Assembly: GCA_032622095.1 (NCBI GenBank)
Contig: CP136062.1
Coordinates: forward strand, 56,461,849-56,525,848
Reading direction: 5' to 3'
Origin: Siphonodentalium dalli
Taxonomy: Eukaryota > Mollusca > Scaphopoda > Gadilida > Siphonodentaliidae
DNA length: 64,000 bases
The notes under the pieces were generated by a model. The model saw nothing but the letters and a program-made list of their open reading frames with translations, ran no database searches and had not been told where the DNA came from. Positions within the stretch are counted from its first letter, which is position 1; each line of letters begins with the position of its first letter. Shown here in pieces: positions 12,078 through 24,065 of the stretch. The translations under genes and the position numbers were made by a program.

Positions 12078-12151
<74 letters not shown>
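11953..12151. repeat. (GA)n purine microsatellite
   Basis: About 200 bases of nearly pure GA with a few GGGA and CAGACA interruptions and a final uninterrupted run of roughly 70 bases (12079-12151). Confidence 0.95.
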
Positions 12152-12153
<2 letters not shown>

Positions 12154-12227
12154 CAGGGGTTCGCTATATACGCGGGCTTTGTAGGGTTTGTATGAAATAT
12201 TTATGAATGAGTTATTGATATAATTAT

Positions 12228-12895
12228 TTCGTCATGTTTGTGCATGGCTCATTCATATCGTTATTACGTCTTGGTTGTGCATGGCTCATTCACAAAATTT
12301 ATTACGTCATGTTTGTGAATGATTCATTCATATCTTTATTACGTCTTTTTTTGTGCATGGCTCATTCACATATTTATTACGTCATGTTTGTACATGGCTC
12401 ATTCATATAATTATTACGTCATGGTTGTGCATGGCTCATTCATATAATTATTACGTCTTGGTTGTGCATGGCTCATTCACATATTTATTACGTGATGTTT
12501 GTGCATATCTCATTCATATAATTATTACGTCATGTTTGTGCATAGCTCATTCACATATTTATTACGTCATGTTTGTGCATAGCTCATTCATATAATTATT
12601 ACGTCTTGGTTGTGCATGGCTCATTCACAAAATTTATTACGTCTTTTTTGTGCATGGCTCATTCATATAATTATTACGTCATGGTTGTGCATGGCTCATT
12701 CACATATTTATTACGTCATGGTTGTGCATAGCTCATTCATATAATTATTACGTCTTGGTTGTGCATGGCTCATTCACATATTTATTACGTCATGTTTGTG
12801 CATAGCTCATTCACATATTTATTACGTCATGGTTGTGCATAGCTCATTCATATAATTATTACGTCTTGGTTGTGCATGGCTCATTCATGTATTTG
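12228..12895. repeat. 37-bp minisatellite, about 18 copies
   Basis: The unit is TTATTACGTCATGTTTGTGC followed by ATGGCTCATTCACATAT. ACGTC recurs every 37-38 bases. Two unit types alternate irregularly: one with CATATAATTATTACGTCTTGG, one with CACATATTTATTACGTCATG. The open frames across it are products of the repetition, not a gene. Confidence 0.95.
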
Positions 12896-13163
12896 TTGCT
12901 TCGTGTTTTTCTCATGTTGGTCTCAAAGTTTTATCACCCCTTGCTCATACATGCATGTATCAAATTATTACATTGGCTGTGAATCACTCACATTGACATT
13001 GAGTGTTTACTGAAATTGTTCTAACTACCATTACACTCTCAACATTGTAACTCATATAATTTGATTATTGTGGAAAACCTTAGGAGTGTCATTTCGAAAA
13101 GGCATTCATTGTAGAAATGCCGAGGTTTAAAAAAAAATTAAGATTAGAGGACAAATTCCTTGT

Positions 13164-13332
13164 TGATGATCATGATGACGATTATGATGATTGTGCTGGT
13201 GACAATTATGAAGATTGTGATGGTGGGATGGTGGTGGTGATGGCGATAATGACGGCGATTGCGATGGGGATGATTATGATGGTCGTGGTGATGCTAATGG
13301 TGACTGTGGTGATGATGGTGGTGATGATGATA
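13164..13332. repeat. GATGAT/GGTGAT-rich microsatellite
   Basis: An impure GAT/GGT trinucleotide tract. A 109-codon frame across it (13117-13446) encodes Asp-rich then Val/Met-rich sequence dictated by the repeat; I see no evidence that it is a gene. Confidence 0.8.
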
Positions 13333-13609
13333 TTTCATAAGAAATGTCGACTTTCAAGTGTGCACTCACTTGATATATTTGTTTTCCTTTTCTTGACGGT
13401 TTCAATGCTTCTTGCAATTAGTTTGGGGTGTCGTCAGGTTGAATAGTTCTCATTCCGCTCGCATGTGAGAGGGCGTTGAATGATAGCCACAGTTGTGCCG
13501 TATAGCTGACTATGTATAGTTAAGCAAGCAATTGCTATCATCAACATCATACTGTACGTGGCCAGTAACATTCGTAAGATGAAGGGATATCATCGTCAGT
13601 TAATTCGTC

Positions 13610-13842
13610 AACGTGATTTTAGAGTTATCCATCTTCATCCGCAATTTGGTCCGAGACCGTCTTCCCGTCGACTCATTACTGAGCCACTAAAATTATCGGT
13701 TGTGAAAAACAATAGATTTTTAAAATCGTCTCTTCGATGGGTGGGTTCCTCGACTCGAATCAAACATTTTTTTTACCCCGGAGCCCTGCGGAGCCAAGGA
13801 AATAGTAATTTGCGAGCGTTAATTCGGATTATGCATCTTTAA
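13610..13842. mobile_element. 5'-truncated TTAA MITE (AAAGGTACTC family)
   Basis: It contains ATCCATCTTCATCCGCAATT, GGTCCGAGACCGTC, GTGGGTTCCTCGACTCGAAT and the end ATGCATCTTTAA. The left terminal repeat is missing. Confidence 0.7.
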
Positions 13843-14727
13843 TTATTGATAATTTTTCAAAAACAAAATTTTGCATGCTGAAACCATTATTGTGTAAAAT
13901 AAATACAATTGTTACAGACATTTTTCAACAAATATTCCTTACCGTGTAGTAAGTTAAAATATTTTAGTCTGAATATGATTTTCAAAATACTGTTCAATGC
14001 TTTGACATTTTCCAATGTCGTTGTCTATTTAGTATTAAACTTGGGTATCTTGAACTAATTTAACTTTCGTTGGTAATTCCACTGTAACAGTAATGTTTAC
14101 ATAACATTTGAATGGTTTTGACATACAAAATATTATCTTAGAGTAAATTAATAATGAGAATAAGAACAAAGTCAATATATTTGTTTTGTACATGTTGATT
14201 ACAGTTGTTTAGTGTTTACAGACTTTTATGTTATTTTGCCCACTTTGAAGGCTTTGATGCTCTTTTAGTAGAAAATAGCTTATTGATATTTATAACTGGG
14301 GAAAGTGTAAATATTTAATTTACTTTTAAATTGAATTTCTTTATCAATGCCAACATTTTAATATGTTCATGCTCATGTATGCTACCAAAATAGGTTCAAA
14401 GGTTTGATATCATTATTTTCAAGAAAGGAAACTCTATAGCATTATGTGACTTACGTCCAATCGGATGAATACATTCAAAGTTTTTTTATGAGATACACAC
14501 TACATAGTTTCATGGAATACCTTGGTGATACATGATTAGCAAAGACAGTTTTTCATTCAATGGCTGCGGACACACGTATCATAGTAGGGATGGCATAGTA
14601 GGTGTGACACTTTATTATGGTGGAGTTTGGTGACAATTGTTCGTCATAATTAATATGCCATAGCCAGTCATCTTGCCCGCTAAGTATCCGCACAATGAGT
14701 CGACTGGACCAATTAGCCAATTGCGTT
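13843..14727. other. No gene seen
   Basis: AT-rich unique-looking sequence without supported frames or repeats. Confidence 0.4.
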
Positions 14728-15660
14728 TCACCAAGTAGTCGGATTCCTTATGTCGAAAAAAATGGTCGCGCGTTTTCGGAATGTTAAAAGCGATGTGAGA
14801 ACGGTTTCTATACCACCAGTGTGTCTATTTTCAGAATCTACCTGTTTCCAGCTTGATATTTTAGTGGAAACAGGTTTTTGTTTGTGTACCCCTCTATTTT
14901 TTCCCCGTCCACCTGGTAATAAAAAACATGCTATTACGCATAGCAAGTTCGGTAAGTGGCTTTCTTTGTTTATGGAAATCGCAAAACATTGAGAGATCTT
15001 GCCACAAATTACTTAATTACATATCTTAATGTGGAATTATATCATAAAATCATCAGATGAATTGTATTTATGACTGCATTTTCAATTTTCTTTCCCAAAT
15101 ATTAAGGTATTGTATATTCTTAAAATCAGCTGCATCACATATAGACGAACATGAACAATCTACAAGGATATCTTGATCATATGCCACAAACAAAACTTCG
15201 ATACATCGATTTTTGGTAAGGATATCGCAGAAAAGCTAACCCTACCCCCACCCTAGCTGATTTCACAAGTCAGATTCCTTTGGTCGAAAACAACGGTCGC
15301 GCAATTTCGGATTGTCTAAAACGACATGCGAACGGGTTATTTATCATTATCGTGTCTACTTTCAGAGTTTACCTGTGTCCAGTTGAAATTTTATTGCCAA
15401 AAAAGTGTTTTTGGACAGTTTTAAGAATTTAAAGAGCTTTTACTTAAAATACAAATATTAATCCTCATAACTAACCTTCTGGTGGACTGTGCGAGTTGAA
15501 ATTAACAAAAGTATCAAATATGGCGGTCTACTTTCAGAGTCTATTTGTTTCCAGTCTGACATTTTAGTGGAAACAAATTGTTTGGACGTGTTAAAAAATT
15601 TAAAGAGCGTTTCCTGATTATACAGGTATTAACTAACACGATTAGCCTTTTCACGAATTA
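14728..15660 (+). repeat. Diverged tandem triplication, about 260-540 bp spacing
   Basis: Three related blocks begin near 14738 (GTCGGATTCCTTATGTCGAA), 15273 (GTCAGATTCCTTTGGTCGAA) and 15525 (GTCTACTTTCAGAGTCTATT). Shared parts include GGTCGCGC, TTTCAGAGT, CCTGTTTCCAG and TTAGTGGAAACA, and GCGAGTTGAAATTA between blocks two and three. An 80-codon plus-strand frame at 14750-14992 covers block one, but the matching frame in block two is broken, so I do not call a gene. Confidence 0.55.
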
Positions 15661-16222
15661 TGCGAGTTGAAATTATGCACATATGTCAAGTATGACTCTG
15701 ACATATATTTTTGAGAATGTTGTCGTCAGATAAGTCTCCGCGGGTACAGTACTACAGTTGCGAACAAAACTAATGTTGGACCCTATGATTTTTTTTAATA
15801 TTTTTTTTTATTATTCATAACTCATTCATATATAGAGTTTGACAATTTACTCAAATGTTCACAGTGGAACTTAATGGCTATCATATAAGCATGGCTCTTA
15901 CATGTAATCTATCGTAACTACATGTGATTTTACCAAATTAACTTGCAATATAGTCAGGCCACCAGATACAGTAGTTGATATAAATGTGGTTCACATCAAT
16001 CACATACATCACAATCACGTGCTTCAGTGATGATGTCAACTATTCTACAAATGTAATGTTTATCAAGACTAGAGTTTTAGGATGTCATTGTAAAATTGAT
16101 TGATGTTGTTATTTCATCAATTGACAAAATTAATGTTTATTGCCAGGACGAAGTACCGCATAATACGGACTTGTGTGCTAACAATTCTGCGAGTCATATT
16201 TATGTAAGTGTCAGTCAAAACT
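15661..16222. other. No gene seen
   Basis: AT-rich sequence; a few poly-T runs near 15790. Nothing supportable. Confidence 0.4.
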
Positions 16223-17118
16223 TTTAGGACATGGGGAATATATTTTTTATTTCGTGCCCACGAAATACTAATTCGTGGCCACGAAATAACTAATTTGTTA
16301 TATACGATCGTCAGTCCCATTATTGTAATGGAAGCGGATAGAGATGATCTGATTGTAGTTGTCCACCATCTTGGCATGAGCCACGGCGATTTGAGATAAA
16401 TGGTGTTGTAATCACCCCTTTCACCAACCCGATCCAAAGATGCCGCCGTCCTGGGGTGGGTCACACAGGGCACCACGACATGCAGTATATCTTGGGGTCA
16501 CCCTACAGCGCCAATTATACCACACCAAAACGGTTAAGGGGGAGAAATTGTATAGGTGCCATATTTGAACCCATCTGGTGCGGCCATTTTGGATCGGGGA
16601 TGGTGAAAGCGGGTGAATATTTAGTTTGTCTCAGTGGTCACCCTACAACACACTGTGTTCGACCTAAAATGGGGGTGGGGCAATTGCATGGTACCATATA
16701 TGGACCCCTCTGATCTCTCATTTTCTGTTCCCCCGTTCTCTCTGGGCTATAGTTTATATCGGACGTTCATGTCCCCATAGAGCCCGGGTCCCACGCCATA
16801 AGGGGTTTATAGTAGCTTATCTGCGATCGCACGCATTGTTTCTAAAACATCAAGTGTAACCATACCGTAAAGGTATCTGGATATATACAAAGGTCAATCA
16901 GTTATTTCGTGGCCACGAATTAGTATTTCGTGACCACGAATTAGTTATTTCTTGGCAAGAATTAGTATTTCGTGGCCACCAACTTAGTTATTTCGTGGCC
17001 ACGAATTAGTATTTCGTTGCCTCGAATTAGTATTTCGTTGCCACGAATTAGTAATTTCGTGGCAACGAATTAGTATTTCGTGGCCACGAAATAAATAAAC
17101 AATTTCCCATGTCCTAAA
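16223..17118. mobile_element. 896-bp element with TTTAGGACATGGG ends and clustered ATTTCGTGGCCACGAAAT palindromes
   Basis: TTTAGGACATGGGGAA at the left end faces TTTCCCATGTCCTAAA at the right end. The left subterminal region (16245-16295) has two CGTGGCCACGAA palindromes; the right subterminal region (16900-17090) has about nine, at 20-22 base spacing, separated by TTAGT. The central part (16400-16840) is more GC-rich with CACCCTACA repeated at 16499 and 16641 but has no convincing frame. Clustered subterminal palindromes are typical of transposase-binding sites; the superfamily is unknown. Confidence 0.7.
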
Positions 17119-17475
17119 CCAGCCACCGTAGATTATGGATCATTCTGTTTTATAGTATTAAATTTGGAGAAATCCGACCAGCATCAATGTAACAACTACG
17201 ACAACTCATCTATGCCAATGATATGTTTAGCCATACATGTGGATAGGGTGGTATTGTTTAAAAATGTTAAACAATGTTATCATGTCCATATGTATTGCTA
17301 AATATTACTGGGCATATATATATGGTTGTTCTATAATTCCCGGTCGGGTTTATCAAAATTTGGAGTTTAAATTATGTTCATCTGACGATAAAGAAAACAT
17401 TTTCTCCGTCCACTAGATACATCCCCCGGGATACGTGCTTCACATACTAAATTAACATCTTAGTCAACATAAAAT

Positions 17476-17706
17476 TGCCCTGTGCCAATGCATTCTCTTA
17501 TATATGCGAGGCGACCTATGGTCAACTCGCATATATAAGAGAATGCATTGGCACAGGGCATAACTGTAACCATCACAATGTGGTCAATGAACCGGTTCCA
17601 ATGATATCCATATTTGTATGGTGTTATTGAGACAGACCGAAGATATTTTAGGCTGTTGAAGCTTTATTTTGGGCGTTTTTGGCCGTTTTGTTGGGTAAAG
17701 GGTTAA
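17476..17706. mobile_element. Truncated TTAA/piggyBac-like MITE (CCCTTTACCCAACA family)
   Basis: It carries the TATAAGAGAATGCATTGG hairpin followed by GGGCATAACTGTAAC, CAATGATATCCATATTTGTA and the right terminus GTTGGGTAAAGGG-TTAA. The left terminus is missing. Complete copies are at 31421, 37199 and 40578. Confidence 0.8.
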
Positions 17707-18640
17707 AGGCACGTGAGGCCTTAGTTGTCGAAAATATTCATATTTGTTCCAATCACCGTAAACAGAAAAACATTAATACGCATACAGTTTCGTTCATATA
17801 TACCACGACCATCGCGTAAAAAGCATGTTATCATAAAGATTTACTATATTTTACCTAAGCGAGAGCCTGATTGTGTTACAGCAGACAGCACAATGGTGCT
17901 GGCTAATCACACACAAATGTCATAAACGCTCTTTATTCGTTCCATAACAGGAATTCACCAACAAAGAACGCTCTTTATGTTTACCATCATAATATAAACA
18001 AACACCAGAAAAGTTACTTTTTATGCCTTTGTTTACATAACAATGGTAAAATATATGACATTAACATACTGTTTATGCGATATTTCTTATTTGTATACGG
18101 ACAAAGTCTGTCTACATTTTGTTGTTCTTTCTGTTTGTTGCGGTTTTTGACGGGTGGAAATATTTTCACAGGCTACCCACCGCCAAGGCCAACCGTACCT
18201 TTAAAGTCTGTTTTCCAAACAAATGATCCAGATTGGCAGCCATGTGACACATGTATGCAATTGGCACACCCATCATATTTAGCCTCATTGAACAGATTGT
18301 CACATTCTGGTATGACTATTGCCTCATATTTTCCGCATTATCCTCTGCATTTATCTTGCAGCACTTAAAAAAAATATATATTTGGCCTATCAGGATTTTC
18401 TTCGACTTTCACTGGCTTATCTAAACCGAGTGTCTTGATTGTGTAGATGAATTAACAATTGAGTTGTTAGACTCCCACTCATGACAAGAAAGGGTATTCC
18501 AGGGAAGAATGTTGGCAAAAACTTCAACTTTTTGTAAGCACCACGGAATTGTTCCCCTGAAATGAAGAAATGTGATGATTTTGATAATATTTGTTTAAAT
18601 CATTTTTTATATATGCCTTTGACAACTTATGCTAATTATG
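17707..18640. other. No supported gene; possible further helicase remnants
   Basis: Frames at 17725-17925 and 18075-18368 on the plus strand have no recognisable motif. The stretch lies downstream, on the minus strand, of the helicase relic and may be its decayed continuation, but I cannot see later helicase motifs. Confidence 0.35.
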
Positions 18641-19099
18641 TTAGTACCTTAGTGTAGGCGGTCTATTTTGTGCATTTTCCATTTTGATTAATATAGCAAT
18701 AAATGAGTTGAATCTTTTTTCTTTCCAAAAGGGTTCCCCCGAAAAGATCAATATCTTACCATGTTTCAACAATGTGGCACTCACCCACAACAACAGTAGA
18801 GACACAGGTACACGTCCATTGACACTGTCAGTTGCGGTGTTCGCGTTCATGTCCAGTAGGCAGGCTCTAATATTCAAGTTCAATGTTGAGATCTTCGTTT
18901 GTTGATCTTGGTGTATCACCATTCAATGGACTGAGTATTAATAATGTTGATTTTCGTGCATTCTTTTTAAATTTTAATAACATTGGAGCAATAACATAGA
19001 TGACACCCTTCCCACACCCAACTGGCAGATTGACGATTATATCATTTCCTTGAAAAATATACTTCAGTGCATCAAGTTGCCCCTTCTTTAAAGGTACGC
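18641..19099 (-). pseudogene. RecQ-like superfamily 2 helicase fragment
   Basis: On the minus strand from about 19099 the frame reads KKGQLDALKYIF, then a Walker A-like LPVGCGKGVIYVIAPMLL (GKG where GKS or GKT is expected) and a motif Ia-like LLILSPLNG. A frame change near 18920 is followed by LNIRACLLDMNANTATD and then ILIFSGEPFWKEKRF, in the position where RecQ-like proteins have ...LFAHPE. Motif II (DExH) and the C-terminal helicase lobe are not found. The spacing of motifs I and Ia fits the multicopy RecQ-like helicases found in many invertebrate genomes. The missing Walker Ser/Thr, the frame change and the abutting MITE fragment (19092-19190) mark it as dead. Confidence 0.7.
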
Positions 19100-19190
19100 A
19101 ATTCGAATTAATGCTCCTAAATTACTATTTCTTTGGCTTCGGGCTAAAAAATATTTGATTCGAGTCGAGGAACCCACGTGCAATCACGGA
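19092..19190. mobile_element. TTAA MITE fragment (AAAGGTACTC family)
   Basis: Only the first 100 bases are present: TTTAAAGGTACGCAATTCGA through ATTCGAGTCGAGGAACCCAC. It cuts off the helicase relic. Confidence 0.65.
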
Positions 19191-19321
19191 CTGAATAAAA
19201 GCATGTCGATTGAATTCTAATGATTAGCATACGTTGCAAATAATAAAACATACTAACATTTCATGCCTTTATTGGCAATTTGAGACATAATATAGATATA
19301 GGTTGAAATTGTTCTCATAGT

Positions 19322-19782
19322 TTAAGGGCTTTGTGGACCCAATTTTTCAAAAATTTATAGAGTCCAAATACAATATTCTGTTCATGTATGTTAGTAATCA
19401 CAGAAACCATGCCTATTGATGCAACAAGTTTAACAAGTATATATCATTTGTCAACAACCGGTTCAAAGTAATTTTTTCAAAGAACGCTCAAGAAATATAA
19501 TATATTTTTTGTAGTACATCATTCATCACAGTGTTCGGTACATATTCCCATATTTGATTCTTAGATATGTACTTTGTTTTTCTTGGACCATTGCCTGTAA
19601 ATTTTATTTTTTTCAATCTCAATAAAGTTCACATTTTGTATTTCTAACATAATCCACCATGAAGTATACTCTTAAAATGTTACATCAATAGGCATGGTTT
19701 CTATGATTACTAATATACATGAACAGAATCCTTATTTTGACTCTATCAAATTTTGGAAAAATTGGGTCCACAAAGCCCTTAA
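19322..19782. mobile_element. 461-bp TTAA-flanked element with about 105-bp inverted ends
   Basis: TTAAGGGCTTTGTGGACCCA at 19322 faces TGGGTCCACAAAGCCCTTAA ending at 19782. The arms continue through TTCATGTATGTTAGTAATCA and AAACCATGCCTATTGATG. No reading frame lies inside. Confidence 0.85.
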
Positions 19783-20011
19783 TTTTCCAACCAGAATTGA
19801 ATGAAGAGTGAATGTTTTTTGAACTTCACATAAGATGTATGATAGAGCTAGGATTTATGAATAAATGACATATACATTTTTATCCATTGCACTTACATAC
19901 AGACAGGTGCAGCACAAACATAAAAAGTGACCCTTTACTGCCTGAATGACTGTACCTAGTTTTTTATTCGAAACATGTTCAATGAATATCATTTATCACT
20001 CTCATAGTCGA

Positions 20012-20091
20012 TCGAGCTTGGCGGTTTTTGAACATTTTATACTGAGAATTATGGACTTTCAGATGACCGATCACCGAACCGCCAAGCTCGA
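20012..20091. repeat. 80-bp hairpin
   Basis: TCGAGCTTGGCGG and its exact complement CCGCCAAGCTCGA enclose about 54 bases. Possibly a minimal MITE; only this copy is seen here. Confidence 0.6.
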
Positions 20092-20585
20092 ATTATAAAT
20101 CAAACTACATGTATGGTGCCAAATTTCCGCTCCTGTTACTCCAAATAGTCAACAACCAACTACTTGTCAATCACGCATTCAGTTGAAGAGAAACTACATT
20201 TTGATCATTTTCATTGGTCGCCAAATTGGCATTGTGCCAAACACATCCGCTGCCGCCTGTACTTTGTGGCTAATTAAGTGACAACCATTGTTTGACTGTA
20301 ATTTGTGAATTGACAACTTACATGTATGATTAAATTATTGTCCCCGAAGTTTTTTGGGGGGTTTTAGAAATCAGTGGTGTCCGTCTTAGTTAGTTTCCGG
20401 ATGATAACTTTAGTTTTAGTTATCTGATTGTTTTCAAATTTTTATGTGGAATTAGCCACATGAATTTACAGGTTATATTCGAATTTGGATTCCGTCTGTC
20501 TATTTTTACCGGTGTTGTTAGTTCACGAGATATTAGTCGACTCTGTACCCACACAGGACTCATCTTCACCCACTAATTTTCTTTC

Positions 20586-20880
20586 TTAAAGATGCGTAAT
20601 TCGAATTAAATGACTATTTCTTTGACTTCGGGAGTAAAAAATATTTTATTCGAGTCGAGGAACCCACCCATCAAAGCTCAGAGTGATCAGATATCGATTT
20701 TTGAAATTTGTTATTTCTCGAAATGTGTAATTATTTGTGGCCCAGAAACGAGTCGTCAAACCGATGGTCTCGGACAAAATTGCGGATGTGGATGGGTAAC
20801 TCTAAAATCAAGTGGTAATACGTCCAAATTTTGTGATACGCAAGTGATAATACGGCCATATATATGTTGATATACATGTA
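20586..20880. mobile_element. TTAA MITE (AAAGGTACTC family), truncated right side
   Basis: Begins TTAAAGATGCGTAATTCGA and continues through ATTCGAGTCGAGGAACCCAC, GATCAGATATCGATTTTTGA and CGGATGTGGATGGGTAACTC. It lies inverted to the next copy (20996-21410). Outside them, AATTTTCTTTC at 20575 and GAAAGAAAATT at 21411 are also inverted, so the pair forms a larger palindrome. Confidence 0.7.
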
Positions 20881-20995
20881 TAGTTGACAAAAAATATCCA
20901 GCAAGGAATGTATATTATTGTCCCATTGTGTTCATAAATCACTCTTCTATGCGATACTTTTCTTGTTAACAACCGAAAAAAAGTTGGAGGAAACG

Positions 20996-21410
20996 TTAAA
21001 GGTACTCAATCCGATCAGACGGTCCCCATATCATCAAGATAGAACATTTCTTCAAAAATACGCTTTAGTTATCAGAATCGATTAATTGCAACAAAATAAT
21101 GCTAACCACTGTCAACTTTGGTATCATATTTCCCAAAACGTGTTATTTATCAACATTTTGTTCAACAAATTTGGGCATAATAAGAATCGAATATCACGAA
21201 ATTTTGACTTGATTTTAGAGTTATCCATCTTCATCCGAAATTTTACCCGAGACCGTCCGTTTTTCTGGGTCACAAATAATTGCACATCTCGAGAAATAAC
21301 AAACTTCAAAAATCGATGGGTGGGTTCCTCGACTCGAGTCAATTATTTTTTACACCCGAAGCCAAAGAAATACTATTTTAGGAGCGATAATTCGGATAAT
21401 GCATCTTTAA
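20996..21410. mobile_element. Complete TTAA MITE (AAAGGTACTC family)
   Basis: TTAAAGGTACTCAATCCGAT at the left, GCATCTTTAA at the right, with the full family body between. A 138-codon plus-strand frame from 21086 is repeat-derived. A run of 13 G follows at about 21446. Confidence 0.8.
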
Positions 21411-21811
21411 GAAAGAAAATTAGTGGGGTGAAGTTGAGTCCTTGGGGGGGGGGGGGGTGCAGAGGTCGACCAATATATCCTGCACTATATAGTCCTTGTT
21501 GACTTATAATTTGATGATTATTTTGTTTTCCGGGTGATAGCTTTAGTTATAGTTATCCGATTGTTTAAAAAAAAAAATGGATGTGGATTTATAATACTCA
21601 TTTGAAAATACAGATCAAGTTTGAATTTAAGTTCGGTCCATCCATTACCGCAGTTATGGTCCTTGTCAACTTATAATTTGAGAATCTGGACCTATGCAGT
21701 TCGAATCTGGGCTACATCCGATTAAAATTTGAGAATACATCCGATGAATTTTGCGTCCATCATTGTGTGATTGAGAAATAGTTAACATAGAACCATTGGA
21801 AGGAAAGTTTT

Positions 21812-21986
21812 ATTCAATGGTTGTTCCCAGAATAAAAAAAACAGTGTACTCTATAATTCAACATCAAAACTCTAATTTATGATTCCGATCATAGTAATTT
21901 ACTATCGCCAAGGGATGGGTTAAACATCTGCCGATCGTGATCGTCCTCTCGTTTAGAAATTTTTATTCTGGGAACAACCATTGAAT
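21812..21986. mobile_element. 175-bp MITE with about 27-bp terminal inverted repeats
   Basis: ATTCAATGGTTGTTCCCAGA at the left faces TCTGGGAACAACCATTGAAT at the right, extending by AATAAAAA/TTTTTATT. The interior is AT-rich. Confidence 0.75.
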
Positions 21987-21989
21987 CGA

Positions 21990-22560
21990 AATTCATTCCA
22001 AATGTACATAACACAAATTATTGGAAGTTATGGGTTACTCGCAGAGAATGCACTGACACAGGATCTGTAATGCTGCACCAGCACAGCATTGGATTAAATT
22101 TGAAAAGGTGACCCGTACATGGAATACTTGAGTTAATAGAGTCCAATTTAAGTTTACAATGATAAGATATCAAATTGTACCAACAACACAGCCATCAAGT
22201 AAGACACCTCACTGCCGACCCATTAATATAAATTATATAGCAGAGCTGTCAGCTAACCACTGGCATTGCTTATGCTGAATATTGGCATCTCTATTAAAGT
22301 ATAACATTTATAATGACCTCAGACCATCTGTAGAGTGATATGCTCAGCTGTGCAATGCAGCAAAGATTTTCTTGTCTACTGTTAACAGCATGTCATGTGT
22401 AAAGTTGAAACATTAAAAAAAACCATAGCTTTCTTTATCTGCACATTGGCATAAGAGACACCAGAAAATGATATAGCCATTAATAGCTAATTAGTCCAAA
22501 GGCATGGGATGGAATTGATGAATTGGGTTTAATATCGCTCCTAACAAATTTACCAGTACA
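21990..22560. other. No gene seen
   Basis: Unremarkable AT-rich sequence. GAGAATGCACTGACACAGGA (22042) and TGCTGCACCAGCACAGC recur in weaker form at 23658-23705, suggesting decayed copies of one hairpin family. Confidence 0.4.
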
Positions 22561-23040
22561 TAACACAAGATTTTGAACCGATTCAAACCAAATTTGGTGT
22601 GGTGACTCAGGGTACCCTTGGAGTTATAATGGTTAGTTTTTCAATCAAATTTTGTTAACTTAAAAAAAAAAATTACAATTGAGCGAGGAGATCAATCTAA
22701 ATTAAAAACTTTTTTTAATTCTTTTAAAAAATTTTATTTTTTTTTTATTAAAAAAGGAATTAAATCTAAAAAAAATTTAAGAGTGGATATTTTTCGAAAA
22801 ATGGCCATAACTCAGTTAAATAATAGTGGGATCAAACCCATATTCGAACTCGATCTGTTATGTCTTTTGGGCTGAGAAATTCATATACAAAATTTGGTTC
22901 CGATCAGATAGAAAATGTTTGAGTTATCGCATCATGCGTAAAGTGTCTATGGACAGACAGATGGAACGACGGACGGACGAACGACGGGTGGTCAATCCGG
23001 ACGTCGACGCTATGTTTACCATACTATGGTATGGGTAAAC
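22561..23040 (+). repeat. Dispersed repeat with GACGGACGGACG-type tail
   Basis: It contains AACCAAATTTGGTGTGGTGA, ATGGCCATAACTCAGTTAAA and GGTTCCGATCAGATAGAAAA, then GACAGACAGATGG...GACGGACGAACGACGG. Similar wording with a GGACGGACGG tail recurs at 48900-49020. The frame at 22826-23038 is repeat-derived. Family unknown; possibly the 3' part of a retroelement. Confidence 0.4.
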
Positions 23041-23112
23041 CTAAAAATGCCCTGTTCAATATGGGGATATGGCTTAGCAATAAAAGGCAGCCAGGCCATA
23101 ATTGAATCTTTA

Positions 23113-23373
23113 TTAAGCCCTTCTGTACTAAATACTCCATGACAAGTAGTTCCATTAGGAAATGTTCAGATAATAAGTTCCAACAAATGGCCATACATTT
23201 ATTGAACTTATTATCTGAACATTTCCCTTCAATGAATATGAATCATTCAGCACTTATATCAATCATCTGCCGTCTGCTTATATTTCCTGAACATCCCTCC
23301 AGATGAATAGTAGATTATTCCAAGTATACTTTTATAACTGTTTGGGACTCCATACAGCAAAAAAAAGTGTTAA
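23113..23373. mobile_element. TTAA MITE related to the 68-bp minisatellite
   Basis: TTAAGCCCTTCTGTACTAAATAC at the left and AAAAAAAGTGTTAA at the right. Inside is the inverted repeat AAATGTTCAGATAATAAGTT / GAACTTATTATCTGAACATTT around a loop near 23185, then CGTCTGCTTATATTTCC and TATACTTTTATAACTG as in the copy at 32463. Confidence 0.75.
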
Positions 23374-23513
23374 TCCTGGAATAATGGGTATCACTCAGGC
23401 AGGATTAGTCAAGTTCACATTTCCCAGGATCTCCGAAAAATTGTGTTGACAATGACAGGTCAAACACTCTTAACCTTCCATGACTGGAGCTTTCTGAAAT
23501 TTTGCGAAAAGCC

Positions 23514-23590
23514 TTGTGCCAATACATTTTCTTATATATGCGAGTCTCCCATAAGGAGACTCGCATATATAAGAGAGTACATTGTGCTAA
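23514..23590. repeat. Solo TATAAGAGAATGCATTGG-type hairpin
   Basis: TGTGCCAATACATTTTCTTATATATGCGAG and its diverged complement flank a short loop at 23552. A second damaged copy is at 23618-23675. Confidence 0.75.
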
Positions 23591-24065
23591 CAATATTTAC
23601 CTTGACCTTGTAATCCAGTGCATTCTCTTTGATATATGCGAGGCTGCCTATGGGCTATATAAGAGAATGCACTGACATAGGAACTTTAATGCTGCACCAG
23701 CTCAGCTCTCATCGTGAAAGGGTTAATTAACCATTGAGCTGCCAAGGTCAACTAAGGGGCACACCACACAAAACTGGACAGTCTTTGTTGATGAGCCCAT
23801 GTCAACTTCTGAATTTCTAATTGAACTACCCTACCCCCCTCCTATTCACCATTTAACAATTGGTTCAAGGACAAAAGAGAAAATTGAAAACATAAATATC
23901 ATGGTGTAGAATATTTATTCTCTAAAAAAATAGCCAACAAGACTGAACAAGAATACAAATATATCACCATAGTTATCAGTGATTGATTAAATTTCTAGTA
24001 AAATATAAAATGTTAGTAAACATATAAAATAGATAATTTAAATATAAAAAACTGAAACTCAAGGA

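Noticed and set aside
11953-12151. Regulatory GAGA-type element
   Set aside because: A long pure GA microsatellite with no gene nearby other than the end of the two-TM gene; nothing shows a regulatory role.
12353-12595. 80-codon plus-strand frame across the 37-bp minisatellite
   Set aside because: The frame is simply the repeat read across unit-length changes; 37 is not a multiple of three and the frame changes with each unit.
13117-13446. 109-codon Asp-rich then Val/Met-rich frame
   Set aside because: The sequence follows the GAT/GGT microsatellite; no splice sites, signal or homology.
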